DNA of 64,000 nucleotides from Ceratodon purpureus (lineage: Eukaryota > Streptophyta > Bryopsida > Pseudoditrichales > Ditrichaceae): positions 12,154,041 through 12,218,040 of the forward strand of contig CM026428.1 in the NCBI GenBank assembly GCA_014871385.1. Reading direction: 5' to 3'. The notes beneath the pieces are model-generated. The model was not told the DNA's origin, made no database searches, and saw nothing but the letters and a program-made list of their open reading frames with translations. The stretch's first letter is position 1. Each line of letters opens with the position of its first letter. Both the position numbers and the translations under genes were made by a program. Of the stretch, positions 32,754 through 44,717 are shown in pieces.

Positions 32754-33674
32754 GTATCTGACGCCGTGCCTCCATATGTAATCTAAAAATTAGCATTTAA
32801 AATCCTAGGTCCCCTACTCTGTGTATTTACATATTCACAATAGGGTTAAAAATCCAAAGTAAGTAAAACTCCAAAGTAAATTTTATTGTAATTGCTATTT
32901 AATTTATTTTCCAACCGAAATTTCGACCATAATTTTCCAACAACAAATTCTTTAACTTCAAATTTCTCCAAATTCTCTTAGACTACTTGCAATTGTTCGA
33001 AGTAAAATTAATACACACTCATATTCTCATTCGACAAAAATCGCTTCCAAATCTAGAGACCAATACTCAAAAACACTTCAAATCTCCAAAGCACAAACCC
33101 ACTTGTAGCCAATTTGGGAACATCCCACACCCAACAAAACAACATGCACATAAACCCAGTAGATTTTTATACTTCCCCTTTTGTACAAACAGCGGTGCTG
33201 CCCCAAAAGAAAATCACCCGCCACCTGGACCCAACCCGAGACCCCCAACTGGACCCAACGAACAGAACTCCATCCAAAACCCATCCAAAACAACAAGATG
33301 ACAATCATCCAAGTCCGCAGACACATACAAACACACACACACTCAGCGGAAGCAAAAGCAGGCCCGTCCGAGGCAGAATCATTGCTGCAGGGCTGCACAC
33401 GCTCCACGATCCAACACTCGCGCACTGCATCCCCACACGCCACCCCTCTCCCCCCTGCCCACAATCCCCCGCTCCCGACCCCCCCAACGAACCCCCTCTC
33501 TCCGTCTCTCGTCATGGGATGACCCTACCACGGCCCAAAGCGGCAATTTAGAAGGTTCCGGCTCATGGGTTTATGGGCATGAGCGCCCGGATTGGAGCGT
33601 GATCGGAGAGTCATTGCAAAGTAGTTTTTGGAGGAGAAGGATTGTGTAGAGGAGGAGGAGGAGAGAGAGGAGGT
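32754..33674. other. Promoter and 5' UTR region of LON2
   Basis: AT-rich to about 33130, then C/A-rich to about 33520, ending in a purine-rich leader (GGAGGAGGAG) just before the LON2 ATG. The long overlapping frames at 33078-33551 on both strands reflect the low-complexity CA/GT composition and are not credible genes. Confidence 0.45.
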
Positions 33675-36600
33675 ATGGCGGAGGGGCAGGTTGGCGATGC
33701 GAGTACGTTGCCGCCGGTGCTGGCGATTCTGCCGTTCTGGAATAAGGTGCTGCTGCCGGGGGCCATCGTGAAGATTCGTGTCAACGCGCCTGCCAGGTTT
33801 TTATTTCGGATTTTTTGGATTTTTTTGGAGTTTTTGGGATTTTTTGGAGTTTTTGGGAGTTTTTGGGAGTTTTTGGATTTTTGGTCTTTTTGGTGAATTT
33901 GGGTTGATTTTTGGGTGGAGTGTGGATTGAGGGGGAATTGGAATGTGTGTTGTTTGGTGATTTGGTGGTGGATGGATTATGGATAGGAATGTGTTGCGGT
34001 GTATTGTTTGATGGGTAGTGGTTTGGGTCCAGCTTAATTTGCAGTTTTAGTTATGGGCGTGGTGTGTTGAAATGCTAATTGATGAGCGGGTGCTCGTTAC
34101 AGTGCCCCCTGCAACTGGTTTATATGAGTTTTGGATAGTCCTTGTGCAGTCTTGTATAGCTTCTGATTCTGGATAGTACTGGAGCTTCTGATTGTGTGTT
34201 CGGGAGTGGAGTTATTGAGACGCATTGGGTATCGTGATGAATTAAGGAATTCAGTCAGAATTTGCGATAGCTGTAAATGAGTTCTTTTGTAGCTTAGTGA
34301 ATACACATGCGTTTCCTGAGAGATGATTAGAGGACGGTGGCTTTGATGAAAGGCATAGGATCACTTCGTTGCATCATTGCGGAGTTAAAATTAAGAATAA
34401 GTATCGGGAACCCTAATTTTTGTGAGAAAATGATTTCTTTTTACTTGTGATGAGTGTTAATTTAAAACCGATTCGCAATGGTTTGGTCAGTCAGGGATTA
34501 TATGTTTCTCTTTCTGCATCATTCATCATGAATTTTAACTCGAAAGAGGGGCTGCTGATCCTGCAGTGTCAGGTTGATCGAACAAGAGCTATGGCAGAAA
34601 GAGGACAAAGGGAGACTCATTGGCGTCTTGCCACTTCACGATCGTCTTGAGCAATCTTCATCTGCGGGCAGTTCTGTTTTATCGTCTTCTTCACCTCAAG
34701 GCAATTGTCTCGTGCTTGAAACGTTTTCTACTTGTTGACGCGAGTAATCTCGCTCCTTTGACCGTTGATCAGGTTTTAACCCTTAGTTCACAATTTTGTG
34801 TAATCTAAAGGTGATGGTCGTATGAGTTACCATACTGAAGTTGGAATCTGCAGGTACAAGGACCAATGTTCACGGAGAAAAAGAAAGAGGGGCAGTGAAC
34901 CCATCAGAAACACAAGTTAGTAAGAACGGCGATGATCTCATCCAGTGGCACCCAAGGTGGTTTTCTTTGCCAATATCCAGTGTTGAGTCGCTATTCGGAT
35001 TCATAGATAAATTTCCAAGAGCAGATGCATTGACTGAATATGGCTAGTTGCTTTTTTGATGTGTAGTGCATTATGATGGAACTCGAGTGTGGTTCTGTCA
35101 TGTCCCGAGCTGTTGATCTAATTCACTGCATTTGTCGTAGACCTTTTGTGAGGATAATGGGGAGGTACGTCGTATATGAAGATGTGCTGCAGTCGCAACT
35201 TAACATGTTAGCGATATGGTCGTAGGGGGGTTGCAGCAAGGGCACTTGAGTTGGAGCAAGAGGTCGAGAAATACACTGGCCGTGTGACATATACAGTGAT
35301 GCTTGAAGGATGGTGCCGATTTGGTGTACAAGAGTTGATCTCTAATAGCTCGTATAAATCTGCACGTATCACTCAGCTTGATCGGAATAAGGCTGGTACG
35401 TAGTTCATTGGCATTTATATATTACTGTAGGTATTTTCTTATCATTTTATTTCACTGCTATTATACAGATGTCTAATAATTTTTAGACTAGGGTGAACAT
35501 TGTACTTTATTTGATGAATGTATGTGCTTGTGCTCTATGCAGAAACGGAACAAGCTGAGAAAGATCCTGAGGTGCACGTTTTGTCTCGCCAGTTCAAAGC
35601 TGTAGCGGGGGAGCTAATATCCCTTCTTGAGCAGGTAACTTACTTGATCAATTCAAAGCATTTGTAATGTATCAACAGCATTCTAAAGTCATCATTCAGT
35701 TAGTACGCTAGAGACTTGACGGTTCTTTATTTTTCTTGTTGGATTGTCTTGTTGACATTTTGTTATTTCTCACATGTATTTGTTCCCTCTAGTTGTGCAC
35801 CTCTATCTTTGAAGAACTAGTTGAACCCTCAGAAGGTAGTTTCCATAATGGAAGAGATAAGGGTTATATAGACTTGATCCAAGGATTTCTCATGATGCAG
35901 AAACAAAAGTCTTTTGGGCGCACGAAGGTTATTTTAGAGTCGTGGCCAGCTTACAGGTTGGCCGATATCTTTGTGGCTAATTTTGAAGTTAGTTTTGAGG
36001 AGCGGCTTTTCATGCTGGACGCTGTCGATCTGCGCCAGCGCCTATCTAAAGCCACAGAGATTGTTGCACGTCATCTCCAGGTTATTAGGCTATTTGTGCT
36101 TCTGGAATATTGCCTTTCTGGGTTTATCAGTATAGCTAATTGTTGTGTTGATTGATTGACTCTCTTGACTCGCCACCTTTTTAACCCGTAATTTGGTTAA
36201 ATATTTGTTTGGTTTTCTCATTTTATTGGTATTCGTTCAAGGAATAGATAGTAAACCTTGTGGATCATGCCAAGAGCTGTATAATCTTGAGCTGATGTCG
36301 CTGAAATCCTTTACAGACGATCAAAGTAGCAGAGAAGCTCTCTGCAAAGGTTGATGGACAGCTTTCAAAAAATCAGAAGGAAGTCTTACGCCATCAGGTA
36401 CCAACTGTTTTTTTTTTTCAGCTCAGAAGTCTATTTTTTTAACATGCTTTTGCCCTTGAAATATGTTCGTACTGCAGTAAGGTAATGCCCTTAGTCAACT
36501 TTCTGGTCAGATCAGGGCCATCAAGGAGGAGTTGGGAGATAACGATGATGATGAGGACGATGTGGTCGCATTGGAAAAGAAGATGCAAACTGTGGGCATG

Positions 36601-37683
36601 CCTCCCAATGTGTGGAAACATGCTCAACGAGAGCTCAGGTATATAAACTCTGCTCTGATGACTGCGTTCTTTTTGGAAATGCAATTTCCTTTCCGTTTTT
36701 GGAGCTCAACTGTGAAGAGAGATGGGACCTTCACGCTGAACGGTTTTCGTTTTTTCCAGACGGTTGAGAAAGATGCAGCCACAACAACCAGGATATGGCA
36801 GTTCTCGGACGTACTTGGAACTACTAGCTGAATTGCCATGGCAGGTTGCTAGTGAGGAGCGTGAAATTGATCTGGTAGCTGCCAAAGAGCGGCTAGATAG
36901 TGAGCACTATGGTCTTAGCAAGGTGAAGAAGCGGATAATTGAGTATCTAGCAGTTCGGAAGGTTAGTCCAGCTTCAATCTCTTATAGTCTCTTAGTGAAT
37001 TTATTTTATATCAAACAACCTCTGAAAGACTTCTATTGCAGCCCGAACGATGGACATTTTATTGGTCGTTTATGAGATCACATAATGATGAATCGTTAGA
37101 GATCGTTTCGATTTGAGCTTTCATTATTGCAACAGTATGAATCTGATTGTAATCCTTTACTTTTAAGACTTTTTAATATGTGGTTTGACACGTGAATTTT
37201 TTTTCCAAGTAGCATGTATTGGTTTTTGGGAAGGACAATTTTGGCTCTATATGGGTTCAAATTGATTGATCCTGGTTTGTGCGTTTGCGTGAGGGTACAG
37301 CTCAAGCCAGATGCTAGAGGACCTGTGCTTTGCTTCGTCGGGCCACCAGGAGTTGGTAATTTATATGTCCTGCTTACCTTACCTCGTATTTAAACGCTGT
37401 AATGAATGACATTTGGTAACACTAGAGCAGATGTTATGAGATGCACATTTCCTTTTTGAAGGCACTATCAATATGGAATTGGTGCTCAAGCCAACCGACA
37501 CTAAAATTCCTCTTATGTGGCTGCAGGCAAGACATCATTGGCTTCGTCAATTGCTGGTGCACTTGGCAGGAAATTTATTCGGTTGTCACTCGGAGGGGTT
37601 AGAGATGAAGCTGACATTCGAGGTCATCGCAGGACATACATTGGAAGTATGCCTGGGCGTCTCATTGATGGCATCAAAGTAAG

Positions 37684-37718
<35 letters not shown>

Positions 37719-40442
37719 ATCCAAAAAAAAAAAAAAAAAAAAACTCCTCCCGGCTCTCTTCTGTTTGACTCTTTATATCTAGCATTGAATATGTTCAGAG
37801 CATGGCCGTTGATATTAAAAGCTAACAATCGTTGTTATTGTTGTTGTCAGAGAGTTGGCGTGAACAATCCAGTTATGCTGCTAGATGAGATTGATAAAAC
37901 AGGCGCCGATGTGCGTGGGGACCCAGCCTCTGCTCTACTTGAAGTTCTTGATCCTGAACAGAACAAGACCTTCAATGACCAGTATCCTCTAATGCATACT
38001 CTCCATTCCAAATGTTTCGAAAAGAATTCCATAAGTTTGATGTCTTCTCATCCTGAAACGCCCCCATGATGTATTGCTAAGTTGTTTTGATTGAAATCAT
38101 CCACTTTATCGAGTTCCTCTTTAATCAGTGTATCAAAAGTTACTTGAACGTACCATTTGATGTTTCGAAGGTGGTTTTCTTGGCCACGGCCAATAGGGTG
38201 CAGACAATGTCAGCACCACTTTTGGATCGCATGGAAGTCATTGAACTGCCTGGTTATACTCCAGAAGAGAAGCTGCACATCGCTATGCGGCATCTTATAC
38301 CCCGCGTTCTTGATCAACACGGCATAACAGACCAGCATGTTCGAATACCCGAGGTTAGATATGATGTCAAGTCCTATCAGTGATCAATCTTTTTTGTGGT
38401 TCTTGTGTCTTTGTTCTCATGTAAACAGATGAGTCTTAGGTGTAAACCAGTGATGCTTTTTGTGAATGAAGTCTGGCTATTGCAGAATACTGTTTTGTTA
38501 GCTACATCAAGCAGCCAAGTAACCATGTTGTGAAATATTAATACTTATCAACTGTTACTTTTTTGGATAAATACAACAGTCGATGGTCGAGCTTATGATC
38601 TCAAGATATACTAGAGAAGCAGGGGTGCGTAATTTAGAGCGCCATATAGCAGCCTTGGCTAGGGCAGCGGCCGTGAAAGTGGCAGAGAAGCACCAATCAG
38701 AGCGGGTAGCACGTGACATGCAACCGGAGGCGTCGCAAGCTATCGAGCAGGGGCAAGGATCTGCAGGGCTTGGCGATTCAGGGGAAGTTGAGTTGGTTGT
38801 AGAGGCTGATGGTCGTGGGCGTGAAGTTGCTCTTCAATCTGTTGCCATGGAGCCTCTATTAGTAGATGAGGCAGTACTTGAGCAAGTACTAGGGGTATTC
38901 ATCTAACTCATTCCTATATCCCAGGAAATAGAGGTCCACACTTTGGACGTAGGTTGCCTTATTTGTAATTAATTTATTCGAAGTTCCATGACGAAGAGTT
39001 TAGATGCTGTAATTTATATCCAAGAAGTTCGAGTTTTTCCTGTCTCTTAAGTGAGCAACAACCCCTTCAAGTGATTGATTGGGCACTTATCGGCTTCAAC
39101 TGATCTGGTTTCTATTTTTTGCAGCCCCCAAGATTTGATGGAAAGGAAGCAGCTGAACGAGTAGCTACTCCAGGTGTTGCTGTAGGATTGGTGTGGACAG
39201 CCGTCGGTGGAGAAGTTCAATTTGTAGAAGCCACTACGATGATTGGAAAGGGGAACCTACACCTCACGGGTCAATTAGGAGATGTGATAAAAGAATCAGC
39301 ACAGATCGCCCTTACTTGGGTAAGTTTGTTTGCTTTGATAAGAACCGAAGTTGATAGCACTTGTTTACATTGCGAATACGGTGTCCTTGTTTCCTTGGAA
39401 CTCGAAGTTCGCAAGCCCGCTGGTGCTTCCAGAGGGTTGACGAGATAGACAAATGTTGAGGTAGAAAATGGTGACTTTAATTCAGGTACGAGCCAGAGCA
39501 GCAGAGCTGAAGTTGCCAGTCGCGGAGGCAGGAAGCCTTATGAAAGAAAGGGACGTCCATATCCACTTCCCTGCAGGTGCAGTGCCCAAGGATGGTCCTT
39601 CAGCTGGTGTGACTTTGGTGACTGCCTTGGTGTCTTTGTTTGGCAAACGCTCTGTACGAGCAGACACTGCTATGACTGGAGAAATGACATTAAGGGGTCT
39701 CGTGCTCCCAGTTGGTGGCGTCAAGGACAAGGTACGGCTTATTCTCAGGAATCCTCTACAGTGAAGTTTTTATTTTTGTAGGTTAATTTCAAATTTGCGA
39801 TTTCTGTGTAAATGTGACATTTATGTCGTGCTTGAATGTTGATAAAACATTATATCAACATTGGATACTTCGATTTTGTATACTAATAACATTGGAGACT
39901 CTCGTTTTGAACAGATATTAGCTGCGCATCGTTGCGGACTAAAGCGAGTCATATTGCCCGATCGTAATCAAAAAGATCTGCAGGAAGTTCCTGCAGCAGT
40001 TCTCGCAAATATGGAGGTAATGCCATCTGGCCCACCTATGCTTATGGCCACAATGTAATTCCCTGACAGATATACCTGAATTAGACATTATCTACAGTTC
40101 GTTCTTTTAACGGTTTCCCAGCTCATACATTGGGTGTAATGAATCTATATTTCTTGAAAATGTTTCTTAGTATTTTCTTGACATTCCTTTGTTCCCCCAG
40201 TTTTGTACTTTTGACGTTCTGGCTTATTGATTAATTATTGCACTGTCATGGTAACTCCTATTCTTTTCTTATTAATAAATAAATAAAAATAAAAATACTT
40301 TACAACTACTCTGAGCTATCAAGTAATTAGCCTGAAATTGTGTCCGTTATTTCTACAGATCCTTCTCGCTAAGCGTATGGAGGATGTTTTGCATCATGCT
40401 TTCGAAGAAGGCTGCCCATGGCAGCCTGCATCCCGCTTATAG
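33675..40442 (+). CDS. LON2: Peroxisomal Lon protease homolog 2
   Basis: ATP-dependent serine protease of the peroxisome matrix. Eighteen exons: 33675-33796, 34573-34700, 34854-34956, 35226-35395, 35543-35634, 35901-36080, 36317-36397, 36511-36638, 36760-36961, 37301-37355, 37527-37678, 37851-37981, 38140-38353, 38580-38894, 39125-39319, 39486-39731, 39915-40016, 40359-40442. The frame holds throughout: 899 aa, close to Arabidopsis LON2 (888). The N-terminal substrate-binding domain begins [20 protein letters not shown]. The AAA+ domain has Walker A GPPGVGKT (416-423) and Walker B VMLLDEID (479-486). The protease domain has Ser795 in KDGPSAG and Lys836 in PVGGVK. The C-terminus PASRL ends in SRL, a type 1 peroxisomal targeting signal, and separates it from organellar LON1. 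ATG 33675 is preferred over the in-frame ATG at 33642 by alignment. Exon 2 needs a GC donor, and exon 6 has two usable acceptors. Confidence 0.96.
33797..33890 (+). repeat. T/G-rich short repeat at the start of LON2 intron 1
   Basis: Immediately after the donor the sequence is a run of units like GGAGTTTTTGG and GGATTTTTTGG, seven or more in about 90 bases. This keeps the exon-1 frame open well past the donor, explaining a misleading ORF extension rich in Phe. Confidence 0.7.
37685..37743 (+). repeat. Poly-C then poly-A tract in LON2 intron 11
   Basis: Six bases after the donor of exon 11 there are 32 consecutive C (37685-37716), then TCATCC, then 21 consecutive A (37723-37743). Such lengths are error-prone in sequencing and replication, so the true lengths may vary. 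The coding exons on both sides remain in frame. Confidence 0.85.
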
Positions 40443-41507
40443 CTCCTCCATTTGTTCTGGTGAGGTACCTGCAATATTGGGTGAACTTGTAGGCTAGAGA
40501 ATGCTTATCTATTGTATTCAACTGTTCTCGATATGTTAGAAATCGACTCATGGAGTTAATATGATGCATTAGAGTAACTGTTAGTGTACCATGAGTGTAC
40601 ATGACTACATCATGAGTTCCTATTTACGAAGATAGTGTAAGTGTATAGAAAAGATCCATGAGTACGGCTGTCTCGCGGAGACCATGAAATTTGGTGTAGA
40701 TCCACAATCTCTTAATGTCAATTAGGTAGAGTCAGTGACCCAACCAAAGGTTAATTTGTGTGAATTCACACTGCTGTTTTTGCAGTTACATTCTTGCAAT
40801 GAAATCGTGTTACATTTGTTTAAAGGGGAAAAAAACACTGTTTCTTCTAAAAGAATTTGGGTGAATCGCCTACTTTGACTACAGTAGTTGTAGCTATTTG
40901 GATTGTGTACTTACCTGTTGAGAATGTACCAATGCAACATAGAAAGAATATGGCTTCTAAACATGGCTTTTAATCCCTAGCAAGAGAGGTTTGTGTGCGG
41001 CACGGGCTTGAGGAATTTCACTAGATACTCCAGCGTATAATCGTGAAACAGATTCTAAACACGTACATGTACGACAGATCTCTCGTAAAAGTTTGGTCAA
41101 GTTGCAGCCATAAAGGACTTCAGAGAATTTGGGACTTTTAACACTTGATGTGGAGGCCATAAAATTGAGAAGCCATATTGAAGTAAATGTGGCCTCAATG
41201 CCAAGGAGAGAGAAGGCCTTGACACGGTAAGGAAGAGGTTTGGAATTTTAACTTTCCATTTTCTTAAATCTGATTCTCTCTAATGAGTTTTTTTTTTAAT
41301 TTTTAATTTTTAATTTTTAATTTTTTTTAAGTGCAAGAACAGTTTTATTTTTTCATTTTTAACAACAAAACTTTCCCCAACTTCTTCACCAATGGGAGGG
41401 GTGGATGGAGGCTTCCCCTACTTCTCCCCCAATAGATGGGGTGGATGGAGCATCCCTTGAATCTCTTTTGCTTTGAATGGGCCTCGGCTCTTAATGTGAA
41501 GTAACCA
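40443..41507. other. 3' region of LON2 and spacer
   Basis: Contains the LON2 3' UTR. An A/T-rich repeat of the form AATTTTT lies at about 41290-41330. At 41370-41460 there are two imperfect copies of a roughly 38-bp unit ending GGGGTGGATGGAG. No gene is seen. Confidence 0.4.
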
Positions 41508-42005
41508 TTAGATTCCCACACTTGGATCGAAGAGAGGCGAGCCGGAGTCTAAGGTCTCTTTACAGCAAGAGGCAAGAGCTTTCAGCTTTTTTGGCATGGT
41601 TGATTTCTGGATCGAATAATTGCGCCCCATAAACATGTAAACCTCTTCGCCACGGGGGTTGGGAAATGTTCCAGGAAACCAGGTTTTGATGCAGTTTTTC
41701 GTGCTACCTGGAGTCTCTGGAGTGGACACTAGATAGAGACCCTTGTATCTGGAGCCAGATTCTCCAATGCACTTGGAGAATCTGGAATCCGGATCTAAAG
41801 CCTTCTCCAATTCTGAGAGATGCAGGTGCACTTGTAGTTCTTTACGGAGGCTTCCGGCAGCGTCAAGTGTACTAAGCTTAGTTAGTACCTTGAAGGGCAT
41901 ACACTGGTGTACACCAATTTTGTTACAATAATACTTTTCGAAGTGGTTTTCCAAAGTATCACGCCAGGCCCATCCTTCCTCGGAGCGACTAGTAGCTGAA
42001 GTTAC
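41508..42005 (-). CDS. Unrecognised open frame, probable exon of an orphan gene
   Basis: An open frame of 165 codons on the minus strand ending at a stop at 41508. There is no ATG near its 5' end (first Met at 41900, ahead of PFKVLTKL), and a stop lies just upstream at 42006-42008, so if real it is a terminal exon entered through an acceptor near 42005. The product has mixed, protein-like composition: WAWRDTLENHFEKYYCNK, then LHLSELEKALDPDSRFSKC, then PGTFPNPRGEEVYMFMGRNY. I recognise no domain. A further open minus-strand stretch at 42367-42500 ends at a good donor (TTACAG|GTGGGC) and could be another exon of the same gene, but I could not join them with confidence. Confidence 0.35.
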   Translation of the reverse strand, partial: VTSATSRSEEGWAWRDTLENHFEKYYCNKIGVHQCMPFKVLTKLSTLDAAGSLRKELQVHLHLSELEKALDPDSRFSKCIGESGSRYKGLYLVSTPETPGSTKNCIKTWFPGTFPNPRGEEVYMFMGRNYSIQKSTMPKKLKALASCCKETLDSGSPLFDPSVGI

Positions 42006-44717
42006 TTAGTAGCTTTTGGAATTCGAAGTTTTTCGGTGACTACGATTTAGCAGAGAAGGAGAAGCGGTGGAATGTTGTGAATTGATTCTGATTATACTAT
42101 TCCTATAGTGTAATCCTATCCAGGTATGTTCTGCTAACTTCTGTTCTGAACCAGGGGAGGAAAGTGAGAATGTTGCCCAATACAGTAGCTCCTACCCCAG
42201 TAATCTAATGAGCATTTGAGCATGTGAATGATGAGAAACTGTGCTTCTTTTGTTTCAGCCTGACATTCAAACCATGGCCATTATAATCGACCAGTGGGGG
42301 CACAGCCTGTAAAACGAGAAAACTGTAACATATGGCTAAGAGATTCCTTGTTACACTGGCCCACCTGTAATTCTGAGCATGTGTTTCATCTGGATTGAAC
42401 AGCCTCGCTGGGCAGTCCACCATTCTCATTAATTTACACAACATCATGTTCACACTGGAATCGGTCACACCAGCTCCACTGTCAACGTTTCTTGTCAGCA
42501 ACGTGCGTGAGCAAAAGGCGTGTATGAACTAGTCAGGCACTAGTTATTCGATTTACTGTAGCAAGGATTCATAGATCAAATTCATCTCTATGTCATAGCC
42601 TCGGGAAGTTTTTCATCTTTCAAATTAGTCATGAGTCATAAGGCAATTGTGTCGTACTTGGTAACATAAGAAGATTAGATTTGGTCCTTCATTGTTGATA
42701 AGTCTACGAATTCTTTCACAGCCAAGTTCCAACCAACAGCAAGGAGGGTCTGTTGTGTATGTACCTTGTTTCTTATGCAATAGTCAGCCGCAATAGTAGT
42801 AAACTATTGATTATAAAACCAGTATACCAGTCAACAAAGCATGGGAACTTTTTTCTAATGGCGGTGACGTGCTGGAATTGCCTGGAACTCATTTGGGTGT
42901 GAACAACAGGTATCGGTACCACTGCAGTGTGTGCTGGTGTTGAATATTTTATCAATCTGGGCTGATTGCTACAGGCCAGTGAGTCGTGTGATATTTGACT
43001 GATGGCTAACTTGCAATACCAATTGCTGCATACAAGAATGATCCTAGCTCCACGACCATAGTAGGATGCACAATCTCTGTAGCACAAGGTGAATCCCAGA
43101 AATCAGCATCGACTTTTCCTTGTCATCGCTTGAAAACTATGCATGTGAATTCCCCAGATGCTCGTTGGTAAAATATCAAGCTCCGAAACAACCTTTGCAG
43201 CACATTTGCCGGTCAGGTAAGTACCATTGTATCTCCTAAAGCCAGAAACTCTGTCACCGAATCACCTCAGAACACCCTCATTCACACAGCCAACAGTTTC
43301 CATCTTTCCGGAACCACCGAAATAGAATTGCGTTCACCGAGGTAAGCACCCACTTTCAACTCCAGATTCTCTAATTAAAATATATACTCCAATCAAAAAC
43401 ACCTTTAAACCAAACAAGGAAATGAGAACAAAAGAAAATCCTAAATAGAGAAAAGGATTAAATATATTGCAGCATGTTGTACTCTTCGGGAAAAAAAAAA
43501 AAAAAACTTTCACTTCTCTGGAAAAAAGGAGAGAGAAGTACTAAACTTACAAACAACTTCAGTCACAACTAACCCAATTCACCGCACCACACGCCACATG
43601 TGCACCGAGACAAGTGGCCCAATAAACCACTCAGAAAATGTAAGAAACTGACCAGATTCCAAACTCCAATCTACACAGGGTGAGGAATCTGGTTGTGTGG
43701 AAAATTGCCACTTTGACTGATCATCTCTGACCCACGCCGGTGGGGGCACAACATACGCACATGCAGATTAAGAGCTGCTTTTGTCCATGAGTTATGAACC
43801 TGGCAGCTCGCCGAGGCTGCCACAAAACCAGCTCACGGCCTCTTCCGAGCTCGGCTAAGTTGCTAGCTGCTAGAAAGCTCATGCAACCGGGTGACTTAAT
43901 TGATCACTGCATGGAGCTAATCTCATCTCCATGTGAGGTATGGTAAGCACGCCGCTAGTGTACCCGCTGCAGCATCTCTGCAGTTCTGCGTGACATGTCT
44001 AGCATTTATGTTCGTTTGTCACGTTCCTTTCGATCTCTTTTTTGGATCCTGGACATGGTGGTGGTGGACTGATTCGGTGTGTAGTGAGTCTGGGAGCTGC
44101 TTCTGTTTGGTTATGGTTGTGTGAGGGATGGGAGTGGAGTGGAGTGTGTAGTTTGGGTTATGTGAGGGAGTTTGTTGCTGCAGGTTAGTGAGGTGAGGAG
44201 GGTAAGGTGGGGTCGTCATAGCCGGGTTTGAGCAGCTTTGGATTGATAAAGCCGATTGATTTGAAGGTTATGTTGGAGTTTGGAGGTGTTTGGAGATTGC
44301 AGGAAGTTGTTGAATTTCGGGGGGATTGAAGTGTTGGTCCAGGATTCTCTCCTAGTGAGTGAAATTGAGAAATCTGTAATGGTTGTTGTGTGGAGTGATC
44401 GTTGGAGTGAAGATCGGTGCATGATCGGGGTTGTAGCTACCTGAGGGTGACTCCTCTTATGCAATGATTTTTTGCCCGAGTGAGTTCTTACACGGAGCTG
44501 AATGGATGTTGTGAGAAGTCGGTACTTGATTTTGTGCCTAGCGGGATTCTTAGCTTTTTTTTCTGGGTGCTGCGTTTTGGGTGGCTTTTGAGGGTTTAGA
44601 GATGGGGTGTGAGTCTCGAGACTGGGCTAACAGAGGCGAATTTGGTTTGTGTGTGCACAGAAGTAGTGTGAACTTGCAACGCTTTTGCTGCCGACGTTGG
44701 GTCTGAGCCCTAGCAGG
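42006..44717. other. Intergenic region and amino acid permease leader
   Basis: No supported gene. Minus-strand frames at 42205-42501 and 42773-43087 lack ATG starts or family likeness, apart from the possible orphan exon noted for 41508-42005. From about 43930 the sequence becomes G/T-rich and probably represents the promoter and 5' UTR of the permease. Confidence 0.4.

Noticed and set aside
33078-33551. 145-codon frames on both strands upstream of LON2
   Set aside because: They overlap each other in CA/GT-rich DNA and have no recognisable domain; more likely promoter and leader.
33642-33674. In-frame upstream Met for LON2
   Set aside because: Would add Gly/Arg-rich residues not present in LON2 proteins; the ATG at 33675 aligns with the family start.
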